Shown here: piece by piece, positions 17,547-27,252 of the stretch | Numbering within the stretch: the first letter of the stretch is position 1 | Layout: each line of letters starts with the position of its first letter | Program-made: the position numbers and the translations under genes | The notes under the pieces: model-generated | The model's database searches: none | What the model was told of the DNA's origin: nothing | What the model saw: the letters and a program-made list of their open reading frames with translations, nothing else | From: Geomicrobium sp. JCM 19038 | Lineage (GTDB): Bacteria; Bacillota; Bacilli; Bacillales; Marinococcaceae | NCBI RefSeq assembly: GCF_000698125.1 | Contig: NZ_BAXA01000001.1 | Span: 62,001-126,000 of the forward strand | Length of the DNA: 64,000 bases | Direction of reading: 5' to 3'

Positions 17547-19028
17547 CTACTCTCCTAACACCGAAGTGATATAAATCGTTGGATCTAGAATCTCATCGGC
17601 AATTTCCGTTGTGAACTGTAAAACAGGTTCTGCACCAAAGCCAATGACGACTGTTAAGATGACGAGTGGAGCAACGGAGTAAAGGAGTTTACGTACTGAG
17701 ACTTTTTGTCTTTCTTCATCGTGTTTTGCTTTGCCCCAATACACAAATTTCATGATTTTAATCATCGAATAGAGTGTGAGGAGACCGACAAAGAGTGCAA
17801 CCGCAACTACGATATAATTTCCTTCCTCAAGACCACCTAACACGAGCGGGTATTTTGCAAAGAAACCAGCAAGAGGCGGAATGCCAGCAAGAGACATCGC
17901 TGCGATGAAGAACAACCAAGCGAGCCATGGGTGACTGGAAAGAATACCGCCCATCTTTTTCAAATCGGACGTTCCAGTTATTTTTTCAGTAACACCTGCA
18001 AATTGGAATAAAGCAGTTTTTACTATGCTGTGATGTGCAATGAAATAAATCGCACCGGCAATTGCAATCGGTGAAAAGATGCTAAAGCCCATCATAATAT
18101 AGCCATACTGACTAATGCAGTGATATGCAAGAATGCTCTTATAGTTATAACTAGCAACGGCACCAAGAACTCCAAGGATCATTGTAAATGCAGCCATAAC
18201 GAGAAGTACAGTGTGCGTAAAGTCAGGGTCGTGATTAAACACGACCGTGAACATACGGATGATCGCGTACAGTCCAACTTTCGTCAGCAAGCCGCCAAAT
18301 AGTGCTGCAATCGCTGTTGGAGGTCCTGTATATGCTCGTGGTAGCCAGAAGTAAAGAGGGAACAAACCACCTTTAATACCGAATACAACGATAAAGAGAA
18401 CGGCGATAACGTTAAGTATGTTATCTTGTCCAAGCTCAGCGACACGAACTCCGAGGTGTGCAAAGTTTAGCGTTCCAGTCGCTGCATAAATATAAGCGAC
18501 TCCTGCAAGAAAGAGCATCGATGCAAACAAGTTAATGACAAAGTACTTAAATGTTTCTCGTAGCTGAAAGTTTGTTGAACCATGTGCCATCAAAATGTAA
18601 GAAGAGATGAGCATCACTTCAAAGAACACGAACAAGTTAAATAAGTCACCTGTCATGAAAGACCCGTTAATTCCTGTTAGTAGGAAAAAGAAAAACGGGT
18701 AGAAGAAATATCGAGATCGAATCGGGCTAATCGTTTTAAAAGCAAAGAACAACGTAGATGTTGCAACGATTGCTGATACGAGCAACATAAATGCTGCTAA
18801 GCGATCGATGACTAGGGGAATGCCATAAGGTGGCTGCCAGTCACCAAGCTCCATAACGAGCGTACCGTTTACAGCAACTGCAATAAATAAAGTTATACTG
18901 CCAATTAATAATGCAATCATCGTTATTCCACTAATGATCTTTTGTGCTTTTTCATTTTTAGAGAAAAAGATCAACACGGCACCCATGATGACAGGGATTA
19001 ACAGTGGCAGGAGGACGAGATTAGTCAT
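17547..19028 (-). CDS. mrpD: Mrp antiporter subunit D (NuoN/M-like)
   Basis: A 493-residue membrane protein homologous to the proton-translocating subunits of respiratory complex I, with about 14 helices. Recognisable are FFEVMLISSYILMAHG, the conserved Glu in helix 5, LPRAYTGPPTAIAALFGGLLTKVGLYAIIR with the conserved Lys, and the broken-helix segment around KSILAYHCISQYGY. With MrpA it forms the ion-translocating core. The frame is intact and overlaps mrpC by eight bases. Confidence 0.95.
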   Translation of the reverse strand: MTNLVLLPLLIPVIMGAVLIFFSKNEKAQKIISGITMIALLIGSITLFIAVAVNGTLVMELGDWQPPYGIPLVIDRLAAFMLLVSAIVATSTLFFAFKTISPIRSRYFFYPFFFFLLTGINGSFMTGDLFNLFVFFEVMLISSYILMAHGSTNFQLRETFKYFVINLFASMLFLAGVAYIYAATGTLNFAHLGVRVAELGQDNILNVIAVLFIVVFGIKGGLFPLYFWLPRAYTGPPTAIAALFGGLLTKVGLYAIIRMFTVVFNHDPDFTHTVLLVMAAFTMILGVLGAVASYNYKSILAYHCISQYGYIMMGFSIFSPIAIAGAIYFIAHHSIVKTALFQFAGVTEKITGTSDLKKMGGILSSHPWLAWLFFIAAMSLAGIPPLAGFFAKYPLVLGGLEEGNYIVVAVALFVGLLTLYSMIKIMKFVYWGKAKHDEERQKVSVRKLLYSVAPLVILTVVIGFGAEPVLQFTTEIADEILDPTIYITSVLGE

Positions 19029-19358
19029 CGTTTGACCCCCTTAATTCGTCAAGGTTATCGGTTTTATGGAATTTATACGTACGATAGGCAATAGCAAGTG
19101 AAAACGAAGTCATACCGAAACTAATAACGATCGCTGTCAAAATTAATGCCTGAGGTAGTGGGTCGGTAAATGCTTGATCATAACGGTCAACAAGAGCTGG
19201 CATTCCTTGTTTTAACCCAGCCATCGTCAATAATAACAAGTGCGCTCCGTGAGAAAGAAGTAGCAGACCCATTACAACACGTATAATACTTTTAGATAAT
19301 AATAGATAGGTTCCTACCATAAATAGAACCCAATGCTTATTGACATGAGTAGTTCCAT
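19021..19358 (-). CDS. mrpC: Mrp antiporter subunit C (frameshifted at 19329-19331)
   Basis: A NuoK-like subunit with three membrane helices; GAHLLLLTMAGLKQG and DPLPQALILTAIVISFG are the family hallmarks. The visible open frame starts at MVGTYLLLSK, but the family begins about 12 residues earlier. Adding one G in the GGG run at 19329-19331 connects it to MELLMSISIGVLF starting at ATG 19358, one base beyond the mrpB stop. The repaired protein has 112 residues, against 113 in B. subtilis. Confidence 0.9.
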
Positions 19359-19359
19359 A

Positions 19360-19794
19360 TTATGTGTCCTCCGCTATCGCCAAAATAATGATTAGAGCAG
19401 AACCACCAACACCTAAATAGATTCCAAAGTCAAATAAAACTGCAGTAGTAAGCTCAAATTCTCCGAAAAAAGGTAATGTGAAATAATCAAAGAACTGGGT
19501 GAGATAAGGTTTACCGACGATCGTTCCTATCAGTCCTGTAAGCAAAGATATTAAGATACCTGCACCGATCCAATTTGCATAATTCATCGGTAGCATTTTA
19601 TTGATTTTGCGTCGGTCAAAGGTGAGGTAGAGGAGTAAGATGCTTGTCGCGAGCATCAATCCTCCGATAAAACCACCACCGGGATCATTATGGCCTGCAA
19701 AGAATAAATAAATGGAAAGTGCAAGAATTAGAAATGCCGTTACACGAGTGACATGGATAAAAAGTAAATTATTTGTTTTCCATTTCATGCTCAT
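19360..19794 (-). CDS. mrpB: Mrp antiporter subunit B
   Basis: A 144-residue subunit with four membrane helices. It has the MnhB motif NDPGGGFIGGLM, the loop YLTFDRRKINKMLP, and FDFGIYLGVGGSALIIIL near the end. It overlaps the last codon of mrpA by four bases, indicating coupled translation. Confidence 0.94.
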   Translation of the reverse strand: MSMKWKTNNLLFIHVTRVTAFLILALSIYLFFAGHNDPGGGFIGGLMLATSILLLYLTFDRRKINKMLPMNYANWIGAGILISLLTGLIGTIVGKPYLTQFFDYFTLPFFGEFELTTAVLFDFGIYLGVGGSALIIILAIAEDT

Positions 19795-22201
19795 AAATCT
19801 TCACCCTCCTTCATTCGAAGTTTTACGAGCGTTACTACAGCTAGTGCTGCTATACCAAGAACTAATAACTCAAGTACTGTATCAAGACCACGGTAGTCGA
19901 CGAGAACGACGTTAACAACGTTGTAACCACCGGCAAGATCTGCAGAATTTTCGACTTGATAGTTTGAGATTGGAATTAAGTCATGTCCTTGCTGATAAGC
20001 GTTAGCGCCGAGAGCAACTGCAGTAACTGTAATACCAACAGCAACTGAAATTATTACTCTTGGGAATGCAAAGGTTGGTTTGTCTTTTTCTTTCCTGAGA
20101 CCAGGAAGGTGGTAAAACGCAAGCATAAATAAAATGACAACGACAGTTTCAACGAGCAATTGAGTCATCGCAACGTCCGGAGCTCGGAAGATAACGAAAA
20201 ACAAAGCAATATAGAAACCGACAAAGCGAGAACAGCAACAGCAGCAACACGTTGTTGGATAAATGGAATGGCTAATACAGATACGATAAAGAACAGCACT
20301 AAAATTGCTTCATAAACCGTAATTTCACTCATTCCTGCAAGATTGAGCCCGAAAGCATCAAACTTAAACATTGTGTACATGACAAGAAAGATTAAAAATA
20401 CAGAGATAAAGGATAGGTAGTCCCGTAATCTTCCGGTCATTTGTAGCTTTGTAACGCCTGTTGAACTTGACACAAGCCCTTTTAATCCATAGTCATAGAG
20501 ACCGTTGACTGGATCGCGCTCTCGCTGATAAATAGAAAGGTTCTGCCATTTTCTCATCGTGGCATACAACAGTGAACCTAGAACAACAACGGCAATCGTC
20601 ATAAACAGTTCAAGTTCCCATCCGTGCCAATGGTAAATGTCAACATTAAATGCTGGATGATCTTGAGGGACACCTTGCATAATTGATGCGATAGCTGGTT
20701 CTAATAACACTGGTGAAATGATATTTGGGAAGATCCCAACGATCACTACAATGGTTACGAGAATAATTGGACTGATAAGCATCCCGATTGGTGCTTCATG
20801 AACGTGCTTTGAGAAGTTCTCGGGTTTAAATTTGCCACCAAACGTACGGAAAACGAATATGGCACAATATAAGAATGTAAATATACTCGCGACCCACCCG
20901 ACGATAGGGAACCAAATGGCTGCACTTTCAATCGAGAAGATGCTGTACTCGGTCACATCGGTGAGTGCCATAAAGAATTTTTCTTTACTTAGAAAACCAT
21001 TAAAAGGTGGCAATCCAGCCATTGAAGCCGCACCAATTACAGAAATCGTGAACGTCGCAGGCATGATCGTCATAAGCCCGCCGAGCTTTCGGATGTCTCT
21101 TGTACCGGTTTCATGGTCAACGATTCCAGCGGCCATAAAGAGGCTACCTTTAAATGTTGCATGGTTAAAGAGATGGAAGACGGCAGCTAATACTGCACCA
21201 GTGTAGATTTCATTAGGAACATCAAAATAAAGTGCTGCAGACCCGATGCCTAGTAAACTCATGATCATTCCGAGCTGACTGATCGTAGAGAAGGCGAGTA
21301 TGCTTTTAAGATCTTTCTGACGAACGGCCGATAGTGAACCGTACAATAACGTAATCAAACCGAAGCTAGATAGAATCCAGAACCATTCTGCTGTTCCACC
21401 GAAAAATGGTGTAAACCGCGCAACGAGGTAGATTCCTGCTTTTACCATCGTGGCTGAATGTAAGTACGCACTAACGGGTGTCGGCGCTTCCATGGCGTCA
21501 GGTAGCCAAATATGGAATGGAAACTGTGCAGACTTCGTAAATGCTCCTACGAGAATTAAAATCATTGCAGCCAAGAAATACGGATGGTTAACTGCTGTAT
21601 CCGCTTGAGCAATCATCTCTTGAATACTAAGTGTACCGGTAATAATGGATAGCAAAGCAATACCACCGAGCATTGTGAAGCCACCAAAAACCGTAATAAG
21701 TGTAGATTTTTGTGCGCCTTCAATTGATGCTTCGCGTTTATACCAATAACTAATGAGAAGCATTGAAGAAAGACTCGTGATCTCCCAGAAAACATATAAA
21801 ACGAGGATGTTATCACTTAAAACAACCCCGAGCATTGCACCCATGAATAATAGGAGATATACATAAAAGTTATGTAATGCCTCTCGTTTCTTATTAAGGT
21901 AGTAAATGGAATAAAGAACGACTAAAAAGCCGATTCCGGTTATTAAGAGAGCAAATAAAAGCCCCCATCCATCTATAAAAACGGAAAAGTCCATTCCGAG
22001 CGTTGGGACCCATGAAATAGAATGATAATAGTAGTTGCCATTCATTACATCAGAAATGAATGTTAAAAAGTATCCAAACAACACGAGAGGAACAACAAAT
22101 ACGAACCAACCCGTGTGAACGGAGCGTAACCATTTGTAGAGCAGTGGGATGAAAATCGCTGCAACAAATGGTAGAAGTACTGCGAAAAGCGTTAGCGACA
22201 T
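19791..22201 (-). CDS. mrpA: Mrp antiporter subunit A (frameshifted near 20222)
   Basis: The largest Mrp subunit, NuoL-like, with about 20 helices. It has VFWEITSLSSMLLISYWY with the key Glu, KSAQFPFHIWLPDAMEAPTPVSAYLHSATMVKAG with conserved Lys and His residues, and a C-terminal MrpA-specific domain with VIFRAPDVAMTQLLVE. The frame breaks after VAVLALS; adding one G (TCGG to TCGGG near 20222) gives ALSGFYIALFFVIFRAPD. The repaired length is 803 residues (B. subtilis 801). AAGGAGGGG precedes the ATG. The operon exports Na+ and acidifies the cytoplasm, an essential function in alkaliphiles. Confidence 0.93.
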
Positions 22202-22427
22202 GGACTCCGCCCCTCCTTATTCATCATAAGATAACTAATTATTAGCTTGCGCCAATTTAAAAAAAGTATAACCTATGCTCTACCTCCCTTGCATTAGTAA
22301 ACATTCGCTTTCTATCTGTGCCATTAAATAGGAACAAAACGATTCACTTTCGTGGATTTAGTTCTAATTTCCTATAATGGGTATATTTCCAGCATTATAC
22401 AAGTAGAAAGCAATCGAATTAAAAATA
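22202..22427. other. Intergenic region upstream of the mrp operon
   Basis: No gene is seen. On the minus strand a TATACT element lies about 60 bases before mrpA, a candidate -10 without a convincing -35. The mrpA ribosome site is at about 22210-22218. The rest is A/T-rich with no clear operator. Confidence 0.4.
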
Positions 22428-22450
22428 AGTAGTGCACCTTGTGCACTACT
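22428..22450 (-). terminator. Intrinsic terminator of sda
   Basis: Perfect 10-base arms AGTAGTGCAC and GTGCACTACT with a three-base loop, followed on the minus strand by a T-rich tail. Confidence 0.8.
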
Positions 22451-22484
22451 CAAGAAGGTATACCCCTATTATCTTCAATTCAAA

Positions 22485-22619
22485 CTAATGGTTAAGAGCG
22501 GGTGTAAGCGATCGCCGTTCTACTTCAGAACGAATAATTGCGATAAAGTCATCACTTAGCCTTAAATAGAGTGCCTTTTCATATGCTTCAAGTAACATTT
22601 CATCTGAAAGGTTTCGCAT
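22485..22619 (-). CDS. sda: Sporulation checkpoint protein Sda
   Basis: A 44-residue helical hairpin that inhibits the sporulation kinases KinA and KinB when replication is blocked. RNLSDEMLLEAYEKALYLRLSDDFIAIIRSEVERRSL matches Sda throughout (B. subtilis RKLSDELLIESYFKA). ATG 22619 begins the conserved part, yet the only strong ribosome site, AGGAGGT, is more than 20 bases further upstream, so an N-terminal extension or leader is possible. DnaA boxes lie upstream, as expected for DnaA-controlled sda. The gene lies next to yqeG, as in B. subtilis. Confidence 0.92.
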   Translation of the reverse strand: MRNLSDEMLLEAYEKALYLRLSDDFIAIIRSEVERRSLTPALNH

Positions 22620-22720
22620 CGTTAAGCCGCGATGAGCGGGTACACCTCCTCTTACATCATTGCCTCTCTTATAATCTATTATGATCCTATCACGAACCGT
22701 GAAAGCGAACAACTTCACGG

Positions 22721-22820
22721 TTATCCACATAATAGAGTGGATAACATGTGTGTAGAATGTTGAAATTGTAGTTTATCCCTTATAAATATTAGCGAGAATA
22801 AGTGGATAACATTATCCACA
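22721..22820. promoter_or_regulatory. Cluster of four DnaA boxes between sda and yqeG
   Basis: Exact DnaA boxes TTATCCACA occur at 22721-22729 and 22812-22820 (plus strand). One-mismatch boxes TTATCCACT occur on the minus strand at 22736-22744 and 22801-22809. The last two face each other with two bases between. In B. subtilis DnaA binds the sda/yqeG region and activates sda, so direct DnaA control is the expected function. Confidence 0.85.
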
Positions 22821-22957
22821 GATTTCAGAATGCAAGAATTGTCGAAAAGTAATTCTAGTTTTTCTTAAAAGTTGAGCGAAAGAGACGGTAAAGATTGAAA
22901 TAACAAGGGAAAGGCGGTATACTTTCAGTTTAGTGATAACGTTGAGGAGGCGCTCTA

Positions 22958-23458
22958 TTGTTAGGTTTTATGGTTCCTGATCAGTTTGCGGAAAGCATTT
23001 ATGACATAGATTTTGAAGAGTTAAAACAACAAGGCATTAAAGGGGTTATTACAGACCTTGATAACACGCTTGTCGAATGGGATCGAGCGGATGCAACGCC
23101 AGAGCTTCTTGAATGGATCGAAATGGTACAAAGTGAAGGCTTTAAGATCACGATTGTATCGAACAACAAGAAAAAGCGAGTCGGTACATTCTCTGAACCG
23201 ACGGGTGTTTCTTGGATTCACTCCGCAAAAAAGCCATTAACACGAGCTTTTCGCCGTGCTACAAAAGAAATGAATTTGACGAAAGATCAAGTCGTTGTCG
23301 TTGGAGATCAATTGCTTACTGATGTATTTGGTGGAAATCGGGGAGGCTATCATACAATTCTCGTTGTCCCAGTATCAAAGACAGACGGTTGGTTTACAAA
23401 AGCAAATCGAAGAGTAGAACGTATGGTCATGAAGCGACTTGAAAAACACAAAGAATAA
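22958..23458 (+). CDS. yqeG: HAD-superfamily phosphatase YqeG
   Basis: A 166-residue HAD-like hydrolase of the YqeG family. It has motif I ITDLDNTLV, motif II ITIVSNNKK, a conserved Lys in AKKPL, and motif III VVVGDQLLTDVFGGNR. It probably acts on a phosphorylated metabolite; family members act on phosphatidylglycerophosphate in plants and cyanobacteria. The TTG start at 22958 follows GAGGAGG. It heads the yqeG-yqeM operon and reads away from sda. Confidence 0.92.
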   Translation: MLGFMVPDQFAESIYDIDFEELKQQGIKGVITDLDNTLVEWDRADATPELLEWIEMVQSEGFKITIVSNNKKKRVGTFSEPTGVSWIHSAKKPLTRAFRRATKEMNLTKDQVVVVGDQLLTDVFGGNRGGYHTILVVPVSKTDGWFTKANRRVERMVMKRLEKHKE

Positions 23459-23472
23459 AGGAGTTTTTACTT

Positions 23473-24579
23473 TTGAACCAGCAAATCATCTGTTCTGGAT
23501 GCGGGATTCCAGTTCAAACGAAAGACAGTGACAATCCGGGGTACGCTCCTAAAGCGGCATTAGAACGGGACGTTATTGTGTGCCAGCGTTGTTATCGGCT
23601 TACCCACTATAATGAAGTGCCTGACGTTCCACTTACGGACAAAGACTTTGATAAGCTTCTAGATGATGTATCAAAAAGTGATGCATTAGTTGTAATGATT
23701 GTCGATCTCTTTGATGTTGAAGGTAGCTGGATGATGAAACGTAAAGACCTTAATCATTTACCGTTAGTGATCGTTGGCAACAAATTCGACTTGCTTCCAC
23801 ATTCTGTAAATGAGAATAAAATCAAGTTGTGGCTTAAGAAGGAAGCGATGAAGCGAGGGTATAAACCTGAGAAGATCGACTTGATGAGTGCGAATAAAAA
23901 GGCTGACGTTATGCGTATTGCAGCTATGATTGATCAAGTTCGTAATGGGAAAGATGTTTATATCATCGGCAGTGCAAACGTAGGAAAGTCAACGTTTATT
24001 AACCAAATTATCCGTGCGTTTGATGGGGATGAAGATCAGTTGATTACAACGTCGATTTATCCAGGTACGACACTTGCGTTCATTGACTTACCACTGGATG
24101 ACGGAAGCAAAATGTACGATACGCCAGGCATCATTAACCCAAATCAAATGTACCGTTCTATTCCTCAAAAAGAAATGAAGTTGCTACAACCGAAACGTGA
24201 AATTAAACCGATTGTGTTTCAATTGAAAGAAGAACAAACACTGTTTATTGGTAGTTTAGCAAGGTTTGATTTCGTGTCAGGTGAGGCGAATCATTTCGTT
24301 TGTTACTTCCCGGAGAAATTCACACCTCATCGAACGAAATTGTCACAAGCAGATGATTTGTATGCACGTCATAAAGGTGAAACAATCCTTTCACCCCCTT
24401 CTAAGGAAGCATTAGAAGAAGTACCACCTTTAAAAGCAGAGACATTTACGATTGCCCACGACAAAACAGATATCGTCATTCCTGGTCTTGGCTGGGTAAC
24501 TGTTGGTCATAAAGGAGCTGTCGTTACCGTTCATGCACCTGAGAATATTAAGGTTACCTTAAGAGAAGCAATCATTTAA
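23473..24579 (+). CDS. yqeH: Ribosome biogenesis GTPase YqeH
   Basis: A 368-residue circularly permuted GTPase needed for 30S assembly. It begins with a treble-clef zinc finger (CSGCG with CQRC). The permuted G-motifs are G4 NKFD, G5 SANKKADV, G1 GSANVGKST and G3 DTPG, and a C-terminal RNA-binding domain follows. TTG at 23473 is the start, preceded by AAAGGAG. The intact frame matches the B. subtilis length (366). Confidence 0.95.
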   Translation: MNQQIICSGCGIPVQTKDSDNPGYAPKAALERDVIVCQRCYRLTHYNEVPDVPLTDKDFDKLLDDVSKSDALVVMIVDLFDVEGSWMMKRKDLNHLPLVIVGNKFDLLPHSVNENKIKLWLKKEAMKRGYKPEKIDLMSANKKADVMRIAAMIDQVRNGKDVYIIGSANVGKSTFINQIIRAFDGDEDQLITTSIYPGTTLAFIDLPLDDGSKMYDTPGIINPNQMYRSIPQKEMKLLQPKREIKPIVFQLKEEQTLFIGSLARFDFVSGEANHFVCYFPEKFTPHRTKLSQADDLYARHKGETILSPPSKEALEEVPPLKAETFTIAHDKTDIVIPGLGWVTVGHKGAVVTVHAPENIKVTLREAII

Positions 24580-24589
24580 GGAGGATCAT

Positions 24590-25435
24590 ATGGACAATTA
24601 TGCAGTAATCGGAAAACCGATTCATCATTCCATGTCGCCATTTCTACACAATGCCCATTTTGAACAACAAAACGATGCTGCATATTATACGGCCTATGAA
24701 GTGGACTTGAGTGAGTTAGAACAAACGGTTGCAGCCTTCAAGACGTTAAAGGTTCGAGGCTGGAATGTCACGGTTCCACATAAAATCGCGATTATGCCTT
24801 TTTTAGACGAGTTAAGTGAAGAAGCGGCTCGAATCGGTGCAGTGAACACCGTCGTTCAAGTTGATGGAAAGCTGATTGGATACAATACCGATTCAAGGGG
24901 GTACCTAAACGCCCTCCTCTCCATGACTGGAGAGTCGTTAAAAGAGATGAATGTGCTCGTTGTCGGAGCGGGTGGTGCCTCGCGGGCGGTCGTTTACGGA
25001 CTCCTGGATTATGGTGTTACAAAGCTTTCAGTGACAAACCGTACCGCCTTAAAGATTGAAGAGATGCAGCGTGACTTTATTGAAGTAGGAACGGTAAACA
25101 GCTTAAAGTTAGAAGAAGCCAATGAATGTCTTGAGCAGTTTGATCTTGTCATTAATACAACGTCAATCGGTTTAAACGGAGAAGACTTGCATTTTTTATC
25201 ATCGAACAAGTTAAAAGAAGGCGTGTATTTAAGCGATTTAATTTATAATCCTGAAGTGACAACTTGGCTGAGTACGAACAAACATAAAGCACGTGCGATT
25301 CAAAACGGACTCGGGATGTTTGTTGAGCAAGCGGCACTTGCCTATGAATATTGGACAGGCAAACGTGCAGATCGACCTGTTATGGAAAACTTAGTAAAAA
25401 GAAAGCTGGGAATTGAACATGAAGTTAACAAATAA
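24590..25435 (+). CDS. aroE: Shikimate dehydrogenase
   Basis: Reduces 3-dehydroshikimate to shikimate with NADPH in the aromatic amino acid pathway. Seen are GKPIHHSMSP at the start, the catalytic Lys in WNVTVPHK, Asp in GYNTDSRG, the NADP loop VVGAGGASRAV and DLIYNPEVT. The length is 281 residues. The ribosome site AAGGAGG is ideal. It overlaps the start of yqeI by 17 bases. The position between yqeH and yqeI is standard in Bacillus. Confidence 0.95.
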   Translation: MDNYAVIGKPIHHSMSPFLHNAHFEQQNDAAYYTAYEVDLSELEQTVAAFKTLKVRGWNVTVPHKIAIMPFLDELSEEAARIGAVNTVVQVDGKLIGYNTDSRGYLNALLSMTGESLKEMNVLVVGAGGASRAVVYGLLDYGVTKLSVTNRTALKIEEMQRDFIEVGTVNSLKLEEANECLEQFDLVINTTSIGLNGEDLHFLSSNKLKEGVYLSDLIYNPEVTTWLSTNKHKARAIQNGLGMFVEQAALAYEYWTGKRADRPVMENLVKRKLGIEHEVNK

Positions 25436-25714
25436 GCAGTTAAAATACCTTGCGGAGAAGCGAATGCATTGAAGCCGATCTTTCAAGTCGGCAAAGCAGG
25501 AGTGAATCCGAATCTTATTGACCAAGTAAAAGATGCTCTTGAAGTAAGGGAATTAATTAAAGTTAGTGTGTTGCAAAACTGCCCTGAAGACAAATCTGTT
25601 GTCGCTACGAAAGTATCGGAGAGAAGTGGAGCAGCGCTCGTACAAGTGATTGGGTATACGATTGTGCTCTACAAACCTTCAAAAGAGAACAAGCAAATTC
25701 AGTTACCGCAATAA
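25419..25714 (+). CDS. yqeI: CRM-domain RNA-binding protein YhbY/YqeI (frameshifted near 25456)
   Basis: A ribosome-associated CRM-domain protein implicated in 50S assembly. The main part KPIFQVGKAGVNPNLIDQVKDALEVRELIKVSVLQNC is diagnostic. As sequenced the first frame stops after 17 codons, near 25471. Adding one base after LKYL gives a GEANALKPIFQVGK junction, matching the family start. The repaired protein has 98 residues (B. subtilis about 96). The start ATG 25419 lies within the end of aroE, implying translational coupling. Confidence 0.85.
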
Positions 25715-25725
25715 GGAGCTACTTT

Positions 25726-26306
25726 ATGCGCAAAAAGGTTGGCATTCTTGGAGGTACATTTGATCCTCCACATTACGGCCATCTTGTCTTGGCAGAACAA
25801 GTCCTCGATCAAACGGAAGTCAATGAGATTTGGTTTATGCCGACGAACGTACCGCCACACAAGAAAAATGAAGGAATGGCTACAAAAGAACAGCGACTTA
25901 AGATGGCTGAGCTTGCAATTAAAGACCAGGAGCGTTTTATTGTGAGTGATGTTGAGTTTGAACGTTCAGGTCCTTCTTACACGATCGATACGATTGCAAA
26001 ACTTCATCGTGCTTATCCAGACGATACGTTTTTCTTTATTATTGGCGGGGATATGGTCAATCAACTAGAAGATTGGTATAAGATTGAACAATTAAAGAAG
26101 CTCGTGACGTTTATCGTTGCAGAACGACCCAATGACCCTTTATCACATGAACAAAAGATGAACCTGAGTTCATTTATGTGTCGATCCCTCAATTGGATTT
26201 GTCATCATCAACGATTCGTGAGCGGGTTAAATTGAATCAGAGCATTCGTTACTTGTTGCCAGAAAACGTTCGAGTGTTTGTAAAGGAGCATGGCCTTTAT
26301 GAATAA
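25726..26306 (+). CDS. nadD: Nicotinate-nucleotide adenylyltransferase (frameshifted at 26153-26156)
   Basis: Adenylates nicotinate mononucleotide in NAD synthesis; essential in Bacillus. It has the nucleotidyltransferase motifs GGTFDPPHYGHL and, after repair, SSSTIRERV near the C-terminus; FFIIGGDMVNQLEDWYKI lies between. The A-run CAAAAGAT is one A short. Repair gives DEPEFIYVSIPQLDLSSS and 193 residues (B. subtilis 189). GGAGCTAC precedes the ATG. Confidence 0.92.
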
Positions 26307-26867
26307 CGAAGAAATTCGAAAAATAGTCGCAGAGTTTTACCAGAACAAAGATATAAACATACGCTTGGTGTCGCTGAAACGGCAATAGAGTTAGGTGCTA
26401 GATTTGCACCAACGTTATGTGAAGCTTCGTTAGAACGTGCGAGTTTAGTGCATGACTATAAAAAGCCTTTCGGTAGAGTAGAGCTTACAGAGCTATTACA
26501 GCAGTATGAACCGAATGAGGATTTTTCCAGCTACGGTGGTGTCTTATTACACGGTCCTGTAGCTGCGTATTTATTAAAGGAAGATTTTGGGATTGAGGAT
26601 GAGGAAATCTTTCATGCCGTTTACTACCATACGACTGGCAGAGCGAAGATGTCCTTGTTTGAGAAGATTATCTTCCTAGCTGATTTTATCGAGCCAGGAC
26701 GTCATTTCCCTGGTGTGCATGAAGTACGTAAATTAGCAGAAAAAGACCTTGATTTAGCTGTCTTAGAAAGCTTACGTAGCACGATTCAACATTTGTCTTC
26801 AAAGCATGTATTAATTCATCCATTAACATTATCAGCATATAACGATCAAGTGAGAACAGCAAAGTAA
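26299..26867 (+). CDS. yqeK: HD-domain hydrolase YqeK (frameshifted at 26334-26337)
   Basis: An HD-domain phosphohydrolase of the YqeK family; characterised members hydrolyse Ap4A symmetrically. The H-D pair is in SLVHDYKKPF, further metal ligands are in LLHGPVAAYLL and YYHTTG, and IIFLADFIEPGR carries the last Asp. The T-run in GAGTTTTACC lacks one T; repair gives EFLPEQRYKHTLGVAETAIEL and 189 residues. The start overlaps the last codons of nadD. Confidence 0.9.
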
Positions 26868-26885
26868 AGGAGCGTTTACGAACGT

Positions 26886-27239
26886 ATGAATAATAAAGAA
26901 TTGTTAAAGGTTGCTGTCCAAGCAGCGGACGGTAAAAACGCACAGAACCTCATGGCATTGGACATGAAAGGAATTTCCATCCTTGCCGACTATTTTATCA
27001 TTGGTCACGGAGGATCAGTAAAGCAAGTCCAGGCGATTGCCAATGAAGTGAAATCGATGGCTGAAAAAGCTGGAGCTGAAGTGAAGCGCATGGAAGGATA
27101 TCAAGAAGGTCGTTGGGTACTCGTTGATCTTGGTGATGTTGTTGCGCATATTTTCCATGAGGAAGACCGCTTATACTACAACATTGAAAAACTATGGGGC
27201 GAAGCTGATCAAGTCGAGATTAGTCAAATGCTCGCATAA
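26886..27239 (+). CDS. rsfS: Ribosome silencing factor RsfS (YqeL)
   Basis: A 117-residue factor that binds ribosomal protein L14 and blocks 30S-50S joining in starvation and late growth. Hallmarks are MDMKGISILADYFIIGHGGSVKQVQAIA, EGYQEGRWVLVDLGDVVAHIF and a YNIEKLWG end. It is intact. AAAGGAG precedes the ATG with long spacing. It is part of the yqeG-yqeM cluster. Confidence 0.95.
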   Translation: MNNKELLKVAVQAADGKNAQNLMALDMKGISILADYFIIGHGGSVKQVQAIANEVKSMAEKAGAEVKRMEGYQEGRWVLVDLGDVVAHIFHEEDRLYYNIEKLWGEADQVEISQMLA

Positions 27240-27252
27240 GGAGTGGTCACCG

